NCBI GenBank assembly: GCA_963922205.1
Contig: CAWUHX010000263.1
Location: forward strand, 248,001-312,000
Reading direction: 5' to 3'
Origin: Romanomermis culicivorax
Lineage: Eukaryota; Nematoda; Enoplea; Mermithida; Mermithidae
DNA: 64,000 bases
Part shown: positions 48,300 through 58,828 of the stretch, one piece after another
Layout of the letters: the number at the start of each line of letters is the position of its first letter
Position numbering within the stretch: the first letter of the stretch is position 1
Program-made: the position numbers and the translations under genes
Notes under the pieces: model-generated
Told to the model about the DNA's origin: nothing
Seen by the model: the letters and a program-made list of their open reading frames with translations, nothing else
Databases searched by the model: none

Positions 48300-48905
48300 T
48301 CACCTAGTCCTGTTTCTCAAGCGATTCCACAATTCGGGCGGCAAGTCCCTGAATACTTTGGGTCTTCTGGCACTGGAGCGGGGGGATGCGATCCACACGA
48401 GTCCTAGCGACGAGTTTCGTGCATAGGCCTCCTGTGCTTTCTCAATCCGACTCTGGATCAAGGTTAACGCATTCGTGAAATGAGGTTTGACCTCCATATC
48501 ATATGAGGAAACATTAATGATATGGGCCGGAGGGTTGAATGAGAGCGAGGCATCAACAGGGAGCATGGGTGTGCGACTGTACATGAGTTCAAAGGGGGAG
48601 TACCCTGTTGACTCATTCATGCTGATATTGATGGCAAACACAGCGTATGGTAGGTGTTCATCCCAATCAGTATGTCCGTGATGAACATACATACCTAGCC
48701 GTGTGGCTAGCGTTTGATTAGCTCTTTCCACCTCGCGGTTGGTCATCTGATGATAGGTGGTAGAGTGGATCTTCTTCGTTGCGCAGATTGCAGTGATCTC
48801 AGTCATCAGTTTTGATGTGAAATCAGTGCCACGATCTGACTGAAGAATCTGCGGTGCCCTGTGCCGGCAGACAATTTGCGTTACAAACAGTCGGGCTATG
48901 GTGTG
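48300..48905 (-). pseudogene. Element B integrase remnant
   Basis: Has the last two integrase catalytic residues (LQSDRGTDF and YHQMTNREVER) and the downstream WDEHLPYAVFAINI segment, matching element A. The N-terminal zinc site, first aspartate, RNase H and reverse transcriptase are deleted. It ends with a stop near 48300 just before the LTR edge. Confidence 0.9.
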
Positions 48906-49487
48906 AGGGAGTGAGAAAACAGCTCCTGTGTCGACCAGTGCCTTTGCTTCGACCCAGTTGTTAAGGAAAACTTTGATATGGGGTGTCCGAATATCATTTG
49001 GGTAAAAAGCAGAGACCACATGACCAGAATCAGGTGTGGTGGCACCACTCATGTGTTTAGTCTTACTGGACCACATTGGAATCAGCAGTCCCGTATGACG
49101 TAGCAGACCTACTAGAGCGTATCCGACGGAGGGTTCCAGGTCATTTAGAAGGGTGGACTCATCCTGTACCGTGAGTACGTGGTCTGAGTGGTCCCTTGGG
49201 CTCTGAGTAGCTCCTAGTGATTCAATCTCGGTGTCTGATAGCGGTGGCGCGGTTGGCACGGGTGATGCCGGAGCATCTGAATCACTTGGCTCACCGAATC
49301 GGCCTTTCTCTAGGGTAACTGGAGAGTTTCCAGGTGGAGGTCGAGGGCAACCTGACCCGTGCAAGGTTGACGAATGACGACTTGCCCGTCTGGAGGAAGT
49401 CCAGTATCCCCGAGTTGACCCACATGATGAGGCAACTGAGGAAGCCCGTGAGTGTGGCCGAGAGATGGACGAAGCCCTGGACCGCGA
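48906..49487 (-). pseudogene. Element B linker and second protease start
   Basis: A Ser/Arg- and Pro-rich linker is followed by EAKALVDTGAVFSL, an aspartic-protease start aligned to that of element A. It is then cut directly to integrase at about 48905. Together with the DTGC site upstream this makes two protease-like sites in one element, probably from recombination or deletion. Confidence 0.6.
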
Positions 49488-49981
49488 TCATGATCCCGAC
49501 CTGTGTGAGTTCCTTGAGAGAGCACGGGTGTTCTCCCACCAGGGGTCGATCTGGTCAATCTCTGGCGTAGTCAGCAGGAGGGGTAATTCTACCGCGTCCA
49601 GCCGACAAACATTACATTGGTAGTCAAACATAATGTTCTTGAACTGTTCTAAGAAGTCCTGTCCGAGTATAAGGTCAACAGGTGCCCAGAAGGGAGACAT
49701 AGTCTTGCACACATGGAGATGTATATCGATCCGTGTGTTCGGCTGGCGGTTTCGGGGCAACATGATGTCATATGGTCCCGAAAGGATGGTATGAACGGCT
49801 TTACCATTGATGCTCATCAATGGTTAAAGTCGTGATGTTGCTGGAACGCCATGACTGCCTTTGGACTTTCTTTAGCCAAGGCCTTATGAAGACGTTGGCT
49901 AATGATAGTGCGGGGGCAACCCGTATCAAGGAAAGCAGGAGTTTCCTTGGCATCCAGCAGCACGACGAAGCAGGGTGTGAT
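49488..49981 (-). pseudogene. Element B protease remnant after env
   Basis: Starts in frame after the env UGA (49984-49982). AFLDTGCPRTIIS is the active-site strand and PVDLILGQDFLEQF the second retropepsin strand. A frame change near 49820 separates them. Confidence 0.8.
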
Positions 49982-51856
49982 TCAGTCAAGCTGGGAGGGC
50001 ACATCGTTTTGCATGTAGTGAAAACCAATCCAGCGTTGGACTTTGCGGTAAAGACCCAACGGGGAGAAACGGCGAACAAACCGGATCTGTTTGTTCCGCA
50101 GACCATAGCTGAGATAATAAGATACACCAAGATAGGCAAGGTATCCGACACTGATCAGCACCGTCAGGGTAATTAGGATGTTAAAGATCAACTGGACCGG
50201 CCCGCTCAGGACAGCATGCAAGCCCTGGGCGAGGGTGTGTTGTTGACCCGTAATAACATGGTTTGCTGCCAGACCGACACCTTCCAGAGAGGCCTTGATG
50301 TCGGTTCCTACCCCTGCAAAAGCCTGGTAGATGGCGTCTGGTTGCAGGGATAGACCAGCGGTAAAGTTTACCAGCCAGTTGAGTACTGCTTCAATTTGCT
50401 CAGTCTTGTAAACATACGGTTTAAAGAAGGCAAAGTTTGAAGGGGTCATCGACAACTGGTCATGGAAGAGCGCCGGTGCCTCAAAGTGAGTGATGTTGAA
50501 ACCCTGCTTCCAGAAGAGTTCCAGTGGGATGTGGCACACATGGACCGCGCCAGACTCAGTAAACCAGCCCGAGCGATTTCGGAAAATCCCTGTAAAGTGG
50601 TGATGACACGGCACAACTGGGCTAGATTTAATGAGATCTGGACTACCGGGGGTGGGGAAATAGATGGTGCCGCTGACCTGTACAGGTAAGTACTTGTAGC
50701 AAATGTTTCCCACCCGGTACGAGTGGTAGACGTAGGTGGCATTGACCTTCTGACACGGCCATATCGTCAGTGCCTCGCCTGTGAATTCCCCCGTCAGGTC
50801 ATTCCTCTGGAGGAATGCCCAAGCACCCAAGGTAGGGTCGAAGCCAAGCAACTGCCAAGTCAGATCAAGATAGCGTTGAGCGTGAGAGCAGAGCTCAAGC
50901 CACGTGAACCGGAAACCGTTAATTTCCGACTCCTTGATCTGCTGAGCCAAGTAGTTCAATTTGGCATTGACAGGATCGGGACGTGTGTCCTTTGCCATCT
51001 TGAACAAGTTTTGGGTCAAATTGTATCTCCCGTGGATGCATAGGAGAAGACCCTGATCCGTCCGGACTGTGGTGGAACGTAGTTCTGGGCACAGTTGGAA
51101 GACGCCGGAGTTTCCCGGGATCTTGAGGGCAACCTGTAGATCATCGATGATGACGTGGTTCCCTGACATGGACGCAGTGTAATTTCCCTTGGGGTGATAA
51201 TGACACCGTGTCGTGAAGTTTTGTGCAGGCCAGACAATGACCCCGTCTAGAGTAGTGCACTGACCTGCAGTGGGGCTGCATCCACCTACATCGCCTAAGG
51301 TGCTTAGGGCCGTAGTGCCGTCCCACGAAGGGACTTGTCCCTCCTCGATGAAGAGATTAGTCACTGTCTTGCAGACGTCGCTGCAGCACCATTCGTACAT
51401 CACTTCAAATGTTTGGTTTGTGCTATAAAAGCCAGGGCGAATGCCGACAAGTTTTTGTGAGCAGAACATCTTAGTGCGATGTGCTAGTGTGCAGGCCGCA
51501 GGCGCTAAGTGCTGAGTGGTAATGACGTCTGCAGTAATGCCCCTAGAGCTGAAGAAACCAGTATTGGTGCAGACTTTGCGGGTGCGTAATGTGCATTTCC
51601 ACGCTGTAGTTGTAATCGGGTCTGAGCTAGGGACATACACCGTTACGTTCATGCGCCGTGGGCTCCATGAAGATTGCGGTGGTTTACACTCTACACGTTG
51701 GGGTAACTCAAGTGGATGTCTGCTTCGTGAGAGACCACAAAATTGATACTGAGCCGCCGGTGCTGACAAACTCACCTCTAGAAACAGTGATGTTACTATG
51801 GTCAATTTTATTATCAGAGACAACTGTGCAAATGTGGTTTGTAAGTGTTCACACAT
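49982..51856 (-). CDS. env: Element B envelope-like glycoprotein
   Basis: Open throughout from an ATG at 51856. A signal-peptide stretch (LSLIIKLTIVTSLFLEVSLS) leads to AQYQFCGLSRSRH, matching AQFQMCGTSLSGH of element A. The ectodomain is about 560 residues with paired cysteines (VMYEWCCSDVC) and many N-x-S/T sites. A membrane segment (LIFNILITLTVLISVGYLAY) and a basic tail of about 50 residues end at a UGA directly followed by protease in the same frame. The same frame also extends upstream, without a stop, through the ORF X region into gag. This is the most intact env in the window. Homologous pieces in A and C show the gag-env order is shared. Confidence 0.82.
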   Translation of the reverse strand: MCEHLQTTFAQLSLIIKLTIVTSLFLEVSLSAPAAQYQFCGLSRSRHPLELPQRVECKPPQSSWSPRRMNVTVYVPSSDPITTTAWKCTLRTRKVCTNTGFFSSRGITADVITTQHLAPAACTLAHRTKMFCSQKLVGIRPGFYSTNQTFEVMYEWCCSDVCKTVTNLFIEEGQVPSWDGTTALSTLGDVGGCSPTAGQCTTLDGVIVWPAQNFTTRCHYHPKGNYTASMSGNHVIIDDLQVALKIPGNSGVFQLCPELRSTTVRTDQGLLLCIHGRYNLTQNLFKMAKDTRPDPVNAKLNYLAQQIKESEINGFRFTWLELCSHAQRYLDLTWQLLGFDPTLGAWAFLQRNDLTGEFTGEALTIWPCQKVNATYVYHSYRVGNICYKYLPVQVSGTIYFPTPGSPDLIKSSPVVPCHHHFTGIFRNRSGWFTESGAVHVCHIPLELFWKQGFNITHFEAPALFHDQLSMTPSNFAFFKPYVYKTEQIEAVLNWLVNFTAGLSLQPDAIYQAFAGVGTDIKASLEGVGLAANHVITGQQHTLAQGLHAVLSGPVQLIFNILITLTVLISVGYLAYLGVSYYLSYGLRNKQIRFVRRFSPLGLYRKVQRWIGFHYMQNDVPSQLD

Positions 51857-51884
51857 TTTCACAAATCTGGCCTGAGGGGCAGTG

Positions 51885-52669
51885 TCAGATTTCTTCTTCG
51901 TCGCTGTCAGACGAGATGGGTTCCTGACCGGGGAAATCAAGGACCAATCCACCACACGGGTGGATTTCCCGGAGGATACCGACTTTTGGCGACCGTGGGG
52001 TGACTGCCGTTGGGAATAGTGATTCCTCAACACTGCTGACATCTTCGTTAACCGGACGTGAGGTCTTGTCGACGGCCATGTGTTCCACGACGGGCGACTT
52101 GGTCGCAGCGGTCGGAGATGTCTCTTGGGCTGGCGCCAGCGATTTGGTTTGGGCTGCTGCCGACGATGTATTTTGGGCTGCTGCCAAAGATGTATTTTGG
52201 GCTGGTGCCGACGGTGTGGTTTGGGCTGTTGCCGGCAGTGTAGGATCATTTGTGGGTTCCTTGGCCAGAGGCGAGGAAGCAGTAATGTCCATTTCTGTTG
52301 GCGGTGTAGTGGCAACAGGTGGTGCTGCTGTCGGTGATGTAGCAGCGACAGAAGGCAGGAGGATCTGACTGGCCTGTTCGACTGCTCGGCAGACGGCATC
52401 AACGGAAGGCGAGGATGGCTCCCCATCCAATAAGAACTTCTCGACGGGTGAGATTGTGATAGTCCCATTGGCAATGAACTCGAGTGCCCGTCGGGCGACG
52501 TCGGGTCGTAAGAGTCGCATTGATACAGGTGCCGCGAGCACCACGTCGGCGGCCGTGAGCGCTTCGACATGCGATGGCTCATTGAGCAGAGTCCAAGGCA
52601 AATGCGGGTATTTCTTGGCCAGGTCAACTGACCAGATGGCCAACATCGCGTCTTGGACGGGCGATGGTG
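51885..52669 (-). CDS. Element B ORF X: acidic accessory protein exon
   Basis: 261 codons in a frame different from gag/env, entered by splicing at 52669. It begins APSPVQDAM, then [31 protein letters not shown] and LLDGEPSS, followed by an Ala/Pro/Thr repeat region and PKVGILREIHPCGGLVLDFP. It ends in an acidic tail (SSDSDEEEI) 28 bases before the env start. C has a homologue in the same frame with the same landmarks. Upstream, the frame is closed by a UAG inside the intron, so splicing or internal initiation is needed. No known family recognised; absent from element A. Confidence 0.7.
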
Positions 52670-52755
52670 CTGTGGACAAGAAATCAATAGAGTCGTAGAC
52701 TGAGATAGATTTCTGGTTCCTACTCTAGGATCACCTGAAGAAGAAGGTAGTATAC
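52670..52755 (-). other. 86-nt intron between gag and ORF X, element B
   Basis: The donor CAG/GTATAC (52755) follows the gag stretch EPMNLS. The acceptor TTTCTTGTCCACAG ends at 52670. The intron is phase 1, and joining puts gag in frame with ORF X. Retaining it keeps the gag-to-env frame open. Element C has an intron of the same length and phase at 60488-60573. Confidence 0.65.
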
Positions 52756-54475
52756 CTGACAAATTCATGGGCTCGACCTGGTCGAGGACTTCCATGGCCA
52801 AATCCGTGGGGATCGAAGGCGGTGGTCCTGGAGGGACGATGCGGGCCGGTGGCGCCAGAGACGTCGTATTTGTGGCTGGAGCTGACTCGACAGTCGTGGT
52901 TTTGGGGATGCAATACGATGCTAGGATGTTAGCGTGGCCAACAAACTGCGGTGTCGTCGAGGGGTCCAGGGTGACCGGCATTGCATACCTTGGTGGTGGT
53001 GGTGGCAGCGGTATGTCCATTACATTTATCGGTAGGGGTACCTGAGCTGCTTGGACCACTGAAAATCCAATACTGATTACGCAGACAGGATAACACTGTT
53101 GTGAAGGATCTGTCAGGTGTTCAGCAAGTGCCTCATCATCCAGATCAAGAGGATCTGGATGAGGAGGACCATCGGTAGCCCCAACGGCGTTGTTGCAACA
53201 TATGGGCTGCTGATATTGGTTCCCCATCCCGTTAGGAGGGTGATAACCATTCCTCTGATGATAGACATTTGTCCCCTGGGAAGAATAACCAGTATTTTGG
53301 TAGTCATTCTCACCCGAGTTTGCCGGATTGCGCTGAGGACAGGCAGTTGATCAGTGCACTCGCACTTGACGACAATGAGGGCATGGCCTATCACATCGGT
53401 CCGTGGGGTGGGCACGTGTACGGCAAAAATAACAGCGACCACCGTTAGGGGTGTTGTTACCGGGAGCGGCACTGGTGGGACGCTGGGCCCGGCAGTTGGC
53501 CTCTCTATGTGTACACAGTCCGTGGAAGGAGCACGTTTGAAGGTGTGCTCCCGACGAGCGTCGCCCGGCGGACTGATTTGGTGTCGACGGCTGTGGAGGC
53601 GGCGTTTGTTGGATTGGCGCTGGTGCACGTCGCTGGGCCGTAAGCTTCGCTACGTGGGCAGTTAGCCTGGCCATTTCCTGTTTCAAGCGGCGAACCTCAT
53701 CGGCAGAGGATGACGATGTTTGAGCGTTGCTCTGACCACCGTTAGCGCTTCTGTTGGGCATATCGGGATTATATCCGGCGTGTTTGGGTTCTGAAGAGAA
53801 AACGGCGTTAGATGGTGCGGTGTACTGAATCTCATCCCGAAAGATTTGGGATTCTGCGTAACAGGCTGCCTTGAGTGTCTCTTCAAGAGTCGTAAACTCC
53901 CTAAACTTGATACTATCTCGGAGGACCGGTTTCAATCCACGCAGAAAGATAGGTTTGATGATAGAATCTCTGACATCCGTCGCGAGATCTGGATACGCTA
54001 CCCTGGATAGTCTCTTGAGGTGCTCAAGGTAGACTATCGCGGACTCTGTCGGCTTCTGCAGGCGATCTTGGATCAGCTGCTGATGCAGATCAGAGTCGCG
54101 CCCTACCGGAAAATCTCTCCGTAGAAAAGCCGTAAACTCTTCGTAGCGGGTAGGTATTGGAGTGCTGCTGCTAAAGTCCCGGTAGGAGGCAAGAGCAGGA
54201 CCCGTGAGGCATGACTCCAGAAAGGCGATTTTATACGCATGATCCGTTTCGCTTACACCCTGGAGTGTAAAGAAACGAGTAAGATGTGACATAAAATCTG
54301 TGATAGACTCACCAAAAGCACCGGAGAAGGTTGGAGGGGCCATAAAGCTGGACACGGGAGGGTGTCTCCGACCATTCATGGCCTCTAACTTTTGGTTGAG
54401 GGGTCCAAGAGCATTCTCAAATGCTGCCTGGACCTTGTTCTCGATCTGTGAAGGGAGATCAGTTTCCGACTTCAT
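52756..54475 (-). CDS. gag: Element B gag
   Basis: Starts at MKSETDLPSQIENKVQ. Capsid-like segments: FSGAFGESITDFMSHLTRFF and DLHQQLIQDRLQKPTESAIV, with YLEHLKRLSRVAYPDL, as in A and C. Zinc-knuckle region: CSFHGLCTHREANC, CYFCRTRAHPTDRC and CPHCRQVRVH; the last is cut by a UGA at 53353-53351 where C has arginine. The frame then continues in a Gln/Asn/Pro-rich tail to the splice donor at 52755. Apart from that stop it is open. Confidence 0.85.
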
Positions 54476-56369
54476 GTCCGAGGGTTCGTTCTCCCGTAAG
54501 GTGGTTAGAACAGACGTTCTTGCCCATGAGGCAATTAAGTCAAATTGAATAGAGAGCGGCTCACTGGTCTGTACAGGCTGGGTACTGAAACGGCAGGAAC
54601 GACGAGGTGTCTCTATTGTGTAAAGTGAAAGTGAGTACTACTTTTGAATTTGCGGCGAGAAGAGCGCATGAATTCGAAAAACGCGTGCGGGACGGCGTTT
54701 GTGATGTAAACTTGGTTTAGCTTAAGACTAGCAACCACGAAAAGGGAGCTAGAATGGGAATATGATTGTAAGATGCAGGATCAGAGTACACCAGGGTGAC
54801 GCAGAAGGGAATTTATCTGGTCGCCCATGATGGATATAGGCATGGCCTGAGATATGGGGGAATCGATCCCGACCAAAAGGATGTAGAGTTGGGGCCTGGA
54901 CCCGGCAATTAGAATAGCCGAGAAGGACAGAGGAATAGATATAAGAGGAGAGAAAAGGCGGTTTTCCTGCCGAGAGATAAGATGACGGATGAACCCGCTC
55001 AGGAGGGATTTTTCCTGGAGGTTCGACCGTTTGTGCTAGTTTACAAATCTTGGGGCGAGGCGGACTCGTAGCCGGCAAGATCCTACTCACCAGGAATAGC
55101 GCATAAAGTGGCATAAGGTGAAAAGGATGTGGACAACTGAAAGTGAACTTAAAAGGGAGCAATTAATAGGGACAAAACTAATTTACAAACCCAGTTACGC
55201 AAAGGGGCAGCACAGTTACGCAACAGGCCTCACTCGCCAGGAGCGATTGCGATCTCTGTACAGTGTGATGGACTATACAGGAGGTTCCGTGCTGGACGAC
55301 ATTCGCAAGTAACTTACAGCTGTGTCCGAAACGGGAGCCCGCATTCCGAACAGAATGGACACTCTCCAGGAGTATTATATACAGCTGGTGGCCGGGTTGC
55401 CGATCACTGAGATGAAATGAGGCTCGCAGGTCACACAGTGAAAGAGAGAGAGAGCACGGGTACCAAGGGTGCTATTCTGACACACTCAGTCAGTTAAGAT
55501 AAATTACTCTGGATGTTTTGAGGGCGCACCCGAAAACATCTAAGGGATCACGGGTACAAGGTGTCCCTGTGTAAATTATTGAGTGTAAATAACTGAGGCG
55601 GACCCAGTTATGTATTGAGGCGTACTCAACACCTTCGCTGAGGCGGACTCAACGGTGCCTATTATATTACATGACTAACAGGGGTGGACCGCGGAGGCGG
55701 ACTCTGGGTCAGTGGGGACTCTAGCGTGGGCATCGTTAAGCCAGTTAACGAATGCATTCAAGTGAATAAAATATGACAGGGGGTCCTATACACTCTAGGC
55801 CCAACCGGAGGCTGTGCCGCGGTCCCTCGGGAACCACTACGGCGGGGACACTAAAGAAGATCTATGTATGACAGCTCAATGAGATGAAAGAGAAGGAGTG
55901 GATTTAGATAAGAAATTTACAAGAAGGCTGCCGAACCCTTGCAGACGTCAGACACAGGCAGTACCGACTGCAAATGCGTGCTGTCTACACGAGTCAAAAA
56001 ACCAACCCAGCTGAGGCCGAGCGTAACTCATTCAAACCTGCAGTTAAAGCTTGAAGGCAGCCAGGTACTGATCAACAGTGCGGCTACCCGGGCGGACAAC
56101 CTGATCAGTACGGACTAGAGAGCATCTCAGGTGGTGTATGTGTGTTGACTGATGTTTCCCAGGCATCAGTCCCAGACACACACCAACCCTTTGGCAAGAG
56201 CAGTAGGTGATGGGACCATGCGCCAGCGACCACCTACGACTCAAGTGGAATACTCATAGGACCAACAGTAACCTGGTGCTGACGTCAAAAGGTAGGGGGT
56301 ATGAACCAACACATGACCTTGGTGCTGACTGCAGGTGCCTGGGATAAGAGTATTCAAGTATCATGTTGC

Positions 56370-57000
56370 AGTTGCAGACGCCAGGGGTGAGTGCCTAAGG
56401 CCAGCAAACCCCTGCAGTAGCACATAATGTTACCGTTGCAGACGTCAGAAATAGGATCATGTAACCTCAATTCCTGCTGTGAGAACATGATACATTGTCA
56501 TTGCTGAAGTCAATAATAGGGCCCTGAAGCCAACTATCGGCATACAGCAACACATGATGGTGCCGTTGCTGACGTCAAAAGGTGGAACCGTGGGTCCGAT
56601 ACCTTGAGTCAATGACATGAGATGCAGTTGTTGCAGACGTCAGATGTGGCACCCATAAGACCTGCACATCATTGAATAGTGACACGTTGCGTCACCATTG
56701 CTGACGTCACAGATGGGGTGCAGGGGACCAGCCGAACCTGTTGCAACAACATTAGCTTCAGCTGTTGCAGATGTCAGGAGTCAGTACTGCAGGAGTATTA
56801 ACTTAAAACAACAACACATAATGTTACCGTTGCTGACGTCAGGAGTAGAACCCGGAGCGCTACCCACCCCTTAAAGCAACAGCAAGTGAAGCGGCTGTTG
56901 CAGACGTCAGTGGTTGCATCTGTGAGGCTGGACCACATAACAACAGCCCGTAACGCTGTTGTTGCTCATGTCAAAGAGCATGACCCGTAAAGTCTATGGT
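56370..57000. repeat. 66-bp tandem array with CRE-like TGACGTCA
   Basis: GTTGC(A/T)GACGTCA or close variants occur at about 56377, 56441, 56506, 56571, 56636, 56703, 56770, 56835, 56903 and 56968, spaced 64-68 bases. Further copies are at 55945 and 56281. The unit sequence between cores is diverged. TGACGTCA is the CREB/ATF site; function is inferred only. Confidence 0.8.
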
Positions 57001-57126
57001 CTAGATGCAACAACCCGAAAATAGAAGAGAACAGACCTTACAGTAAGTAGAAATGAAAAAAGAGAGAGAAAGAGAAAAACCTTATGTAAGGGTGTCATAC
57101 TGTAGCGGTGGCGTGAAAAACGGAGA

Positions 57127-57160
57127 AATTTTTTTTTTCTTTTTTTTTTTTTTTTTTCTA
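57127..57160. repeat. Poly-T tract
   Basis: A run of T interrupted by one C (poly-A on the element's sense strand), in the leader. Confidence 0.85.
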
Positions 57161-58156
57161 CTACTCAGATGACGGAGGAGGGAAAGGAATGGAGGAAAAA
57201 TAACCAAAAAGCAGAAAATACGAGGTTTGGACATACGCGTGTTAAATGTGTAAACAGTAGGTGTAAAATTTTGGGGCCGGAAAAGTGAGCAATTCCGACA
57301 GTTTCCGCCGACATACAAAAATACTGTACACAGTTAACAGATCGCAGCCACGTATGACGTCCAGAATCATACGTGGAGGGTGTACTGTATCATGGGGTCA
57401 TGGACCACCAACAGTCAGGAGAGGCCGTCAACCCCTACGGCTGTGATACAAGTACCTGCGTATGGGTATACTGTAGTTACAGTATGGGAATGGACACAGG
57501 CGTACTGTAACGGCACCCACCCTGAGGGTTACAGTATACCACCCAAAAGGAGAGAGGGGGAAAATAAAGGAGAAAGAAACAAATAAGGTAGTTTACAACA
57601 CAGACTAAGTATGTAGAATATACAGGATTATTCAGAGGAGAAATACAGAATACTCGATATATAACTCAACTCTGGGGCAAATAACTCGACTCTGAGGACA
57701 TATAACTCGGCTCTGGGGATAAATTACTCGACTCAGGGAAATTTATTACTCATAGGGGCGATACACACGCATGAGATAATTATTTACACATATAGATCGC
57801 ATTTAGATCACTGGTAAGGGCGAGTTCCGTCTTACAGTAATTAAACTCGATTTTAAGGGATAAATTCCCGACCTACAGTAATAACTCTCGATGGCATGGG
57901 AAAAATTTCCGACTTACAGTAATAACACTCTATTGGAGGGGAAGTTTCCGGCCTACAGTAGCGGTAATCCGAAATAAGGGACATTCCCGACCCATTAGGC
58001 AGCAAACCCGAATATGGGGGGTCTCCAACTTATTGGATGGCTAGTACCCGATTTTAAGGGGGCTTGTCCGACTTAAAATGGGAATTGACCCGAACTGGGG
58101 TAGTTCCGACCCAAGGGTGAAGTTTTTGCACTTAAGGGCGAGTGTCACTTAAGGTT

Positions 58157-58174
58157 GATTTTCCAGCCTCGCCA
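58157..58174 (-). other. Primer binding site of element B
   Basis: TGGCGAGGCTGGAAAATC starts immediately after the LTR end (GTGACA) on the minus strand, with the expected TGG. Confidence 0.7.
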
Positions 58175-58684
58175 TGTCACACTTTACGCCTGTCACATTT
58201 TACGCCATGTCACGTATATGACATGTTGGATTGGGAGAGCTGGGGAGGTTTGGGTATCACATCAGGTAGTACCGTGTTTTAGGTGTCACATTGATGGTGA
58301 GCCATATCAGATTGATCCTATTACAGTGAGTAATAGGCTGTGACTCCTGATGGATACTGGCATTTTCCCCAGGCTCCCCTGGTTGGCGTTGGGGCCTAAC
58401 CTGGCGAATGGTGGCTATAGAGAGGTCTATAGTTGGTTCTCTGGTGTTGTCCTGGGGTCTTACTGTAGGGTAATGGACAACGCTGCCAGGCTAGGTGCGA
58501 CAATCCCCGCGTCCTACTCAGTGAGAGTGGGGACAGGGTCACCTGTAAAATGACCTAATTGGTGGGACCCGGTTATGAACCAGACAGCCCCTTTTTAGCC
58601 CGAACCTGAGAGGTGGAGGCCCTACTTATCTGTGGAAGACCTGGGAAACCGGCTTAAGAAGGGTTCCCCAACAAATACCCCACA
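58175..58684 (-). repeat. LTR shared by elements C (3') and B (5')
   Basis: Same 510 bp as 38470-38979. On its right is the integrase tail of C; on its left the primer site and leader of B. One LTR therefore serves two tandem elements. Confidence 0.85.
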
Positions 58685-58828
58685 AATAACAATAATCCCC
58701 TGAGAAGACTCACCTAGTCCTGTTTCTCAAGCAATTCGACGAATCGGGCGGCAAGTCCCTGGATACTTTCGGTCTTCTGGCACTAGAGCGGGGGGATGCG
58801 ATCCACACGAGTCCTAGCGACGAGTTTC

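Larger units (their letters stand above)
54476..58174 (-). other. Element B 5' leader
   Basis: 3.7 kb between LTR and gag without a convincing gene. It holds the 66-bp array (56370-57000), a poly-T/A tract (57127-57160), GAGGCGGACTC repeats (55590-55740) and ATAACTCG(A/G)CTC repeats (57660-57760). Its gag-proximal part is collinear with 62225-64000 in C. A leader this long is unusual. Confidence 0.6.
38470..58684 (-). mobile_element. Element B: Ty3/Gypsy-type LTR element, interrupted by A
   Basis: 3' LTR 38470-38979 and 5' LTR 58175-58684, both 510 bp, nearly identical, TGTCAC...CCCACA on the plus strand. On the minus strand the order is LTR, primer site, 3.7-kb leader, gag, ORF X, env, protease remnant, integrase remnant, LTR. 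Reverse transcriptase and RNase H are missing. Element A is inserted at 38985-48275. No matching duplication flanks the pair of LTRs, because the right LTR also serves element C. The copy carries stops and frameshifts. Confidence 0.85.

Noticed and set aside
49291-49570. Plus-strand frame over the B linker
   Set aside because: The minus frame is collinear with protease and integrase; the plus frame has no recognised family.
51885-52679. Opposite-strand Trp/Gly/Ala-rich frames over ORF X
   Set aside because: By-products of the GC-rich Ala/Pro/Thr spacer on the minus strand; not conserved in C.
56370-57000. CRISPR-like array
   Set aside because: Evenly spaced short cores, but units are diverged tandem repeats in a eukaryotic LTR element with no cas genes.
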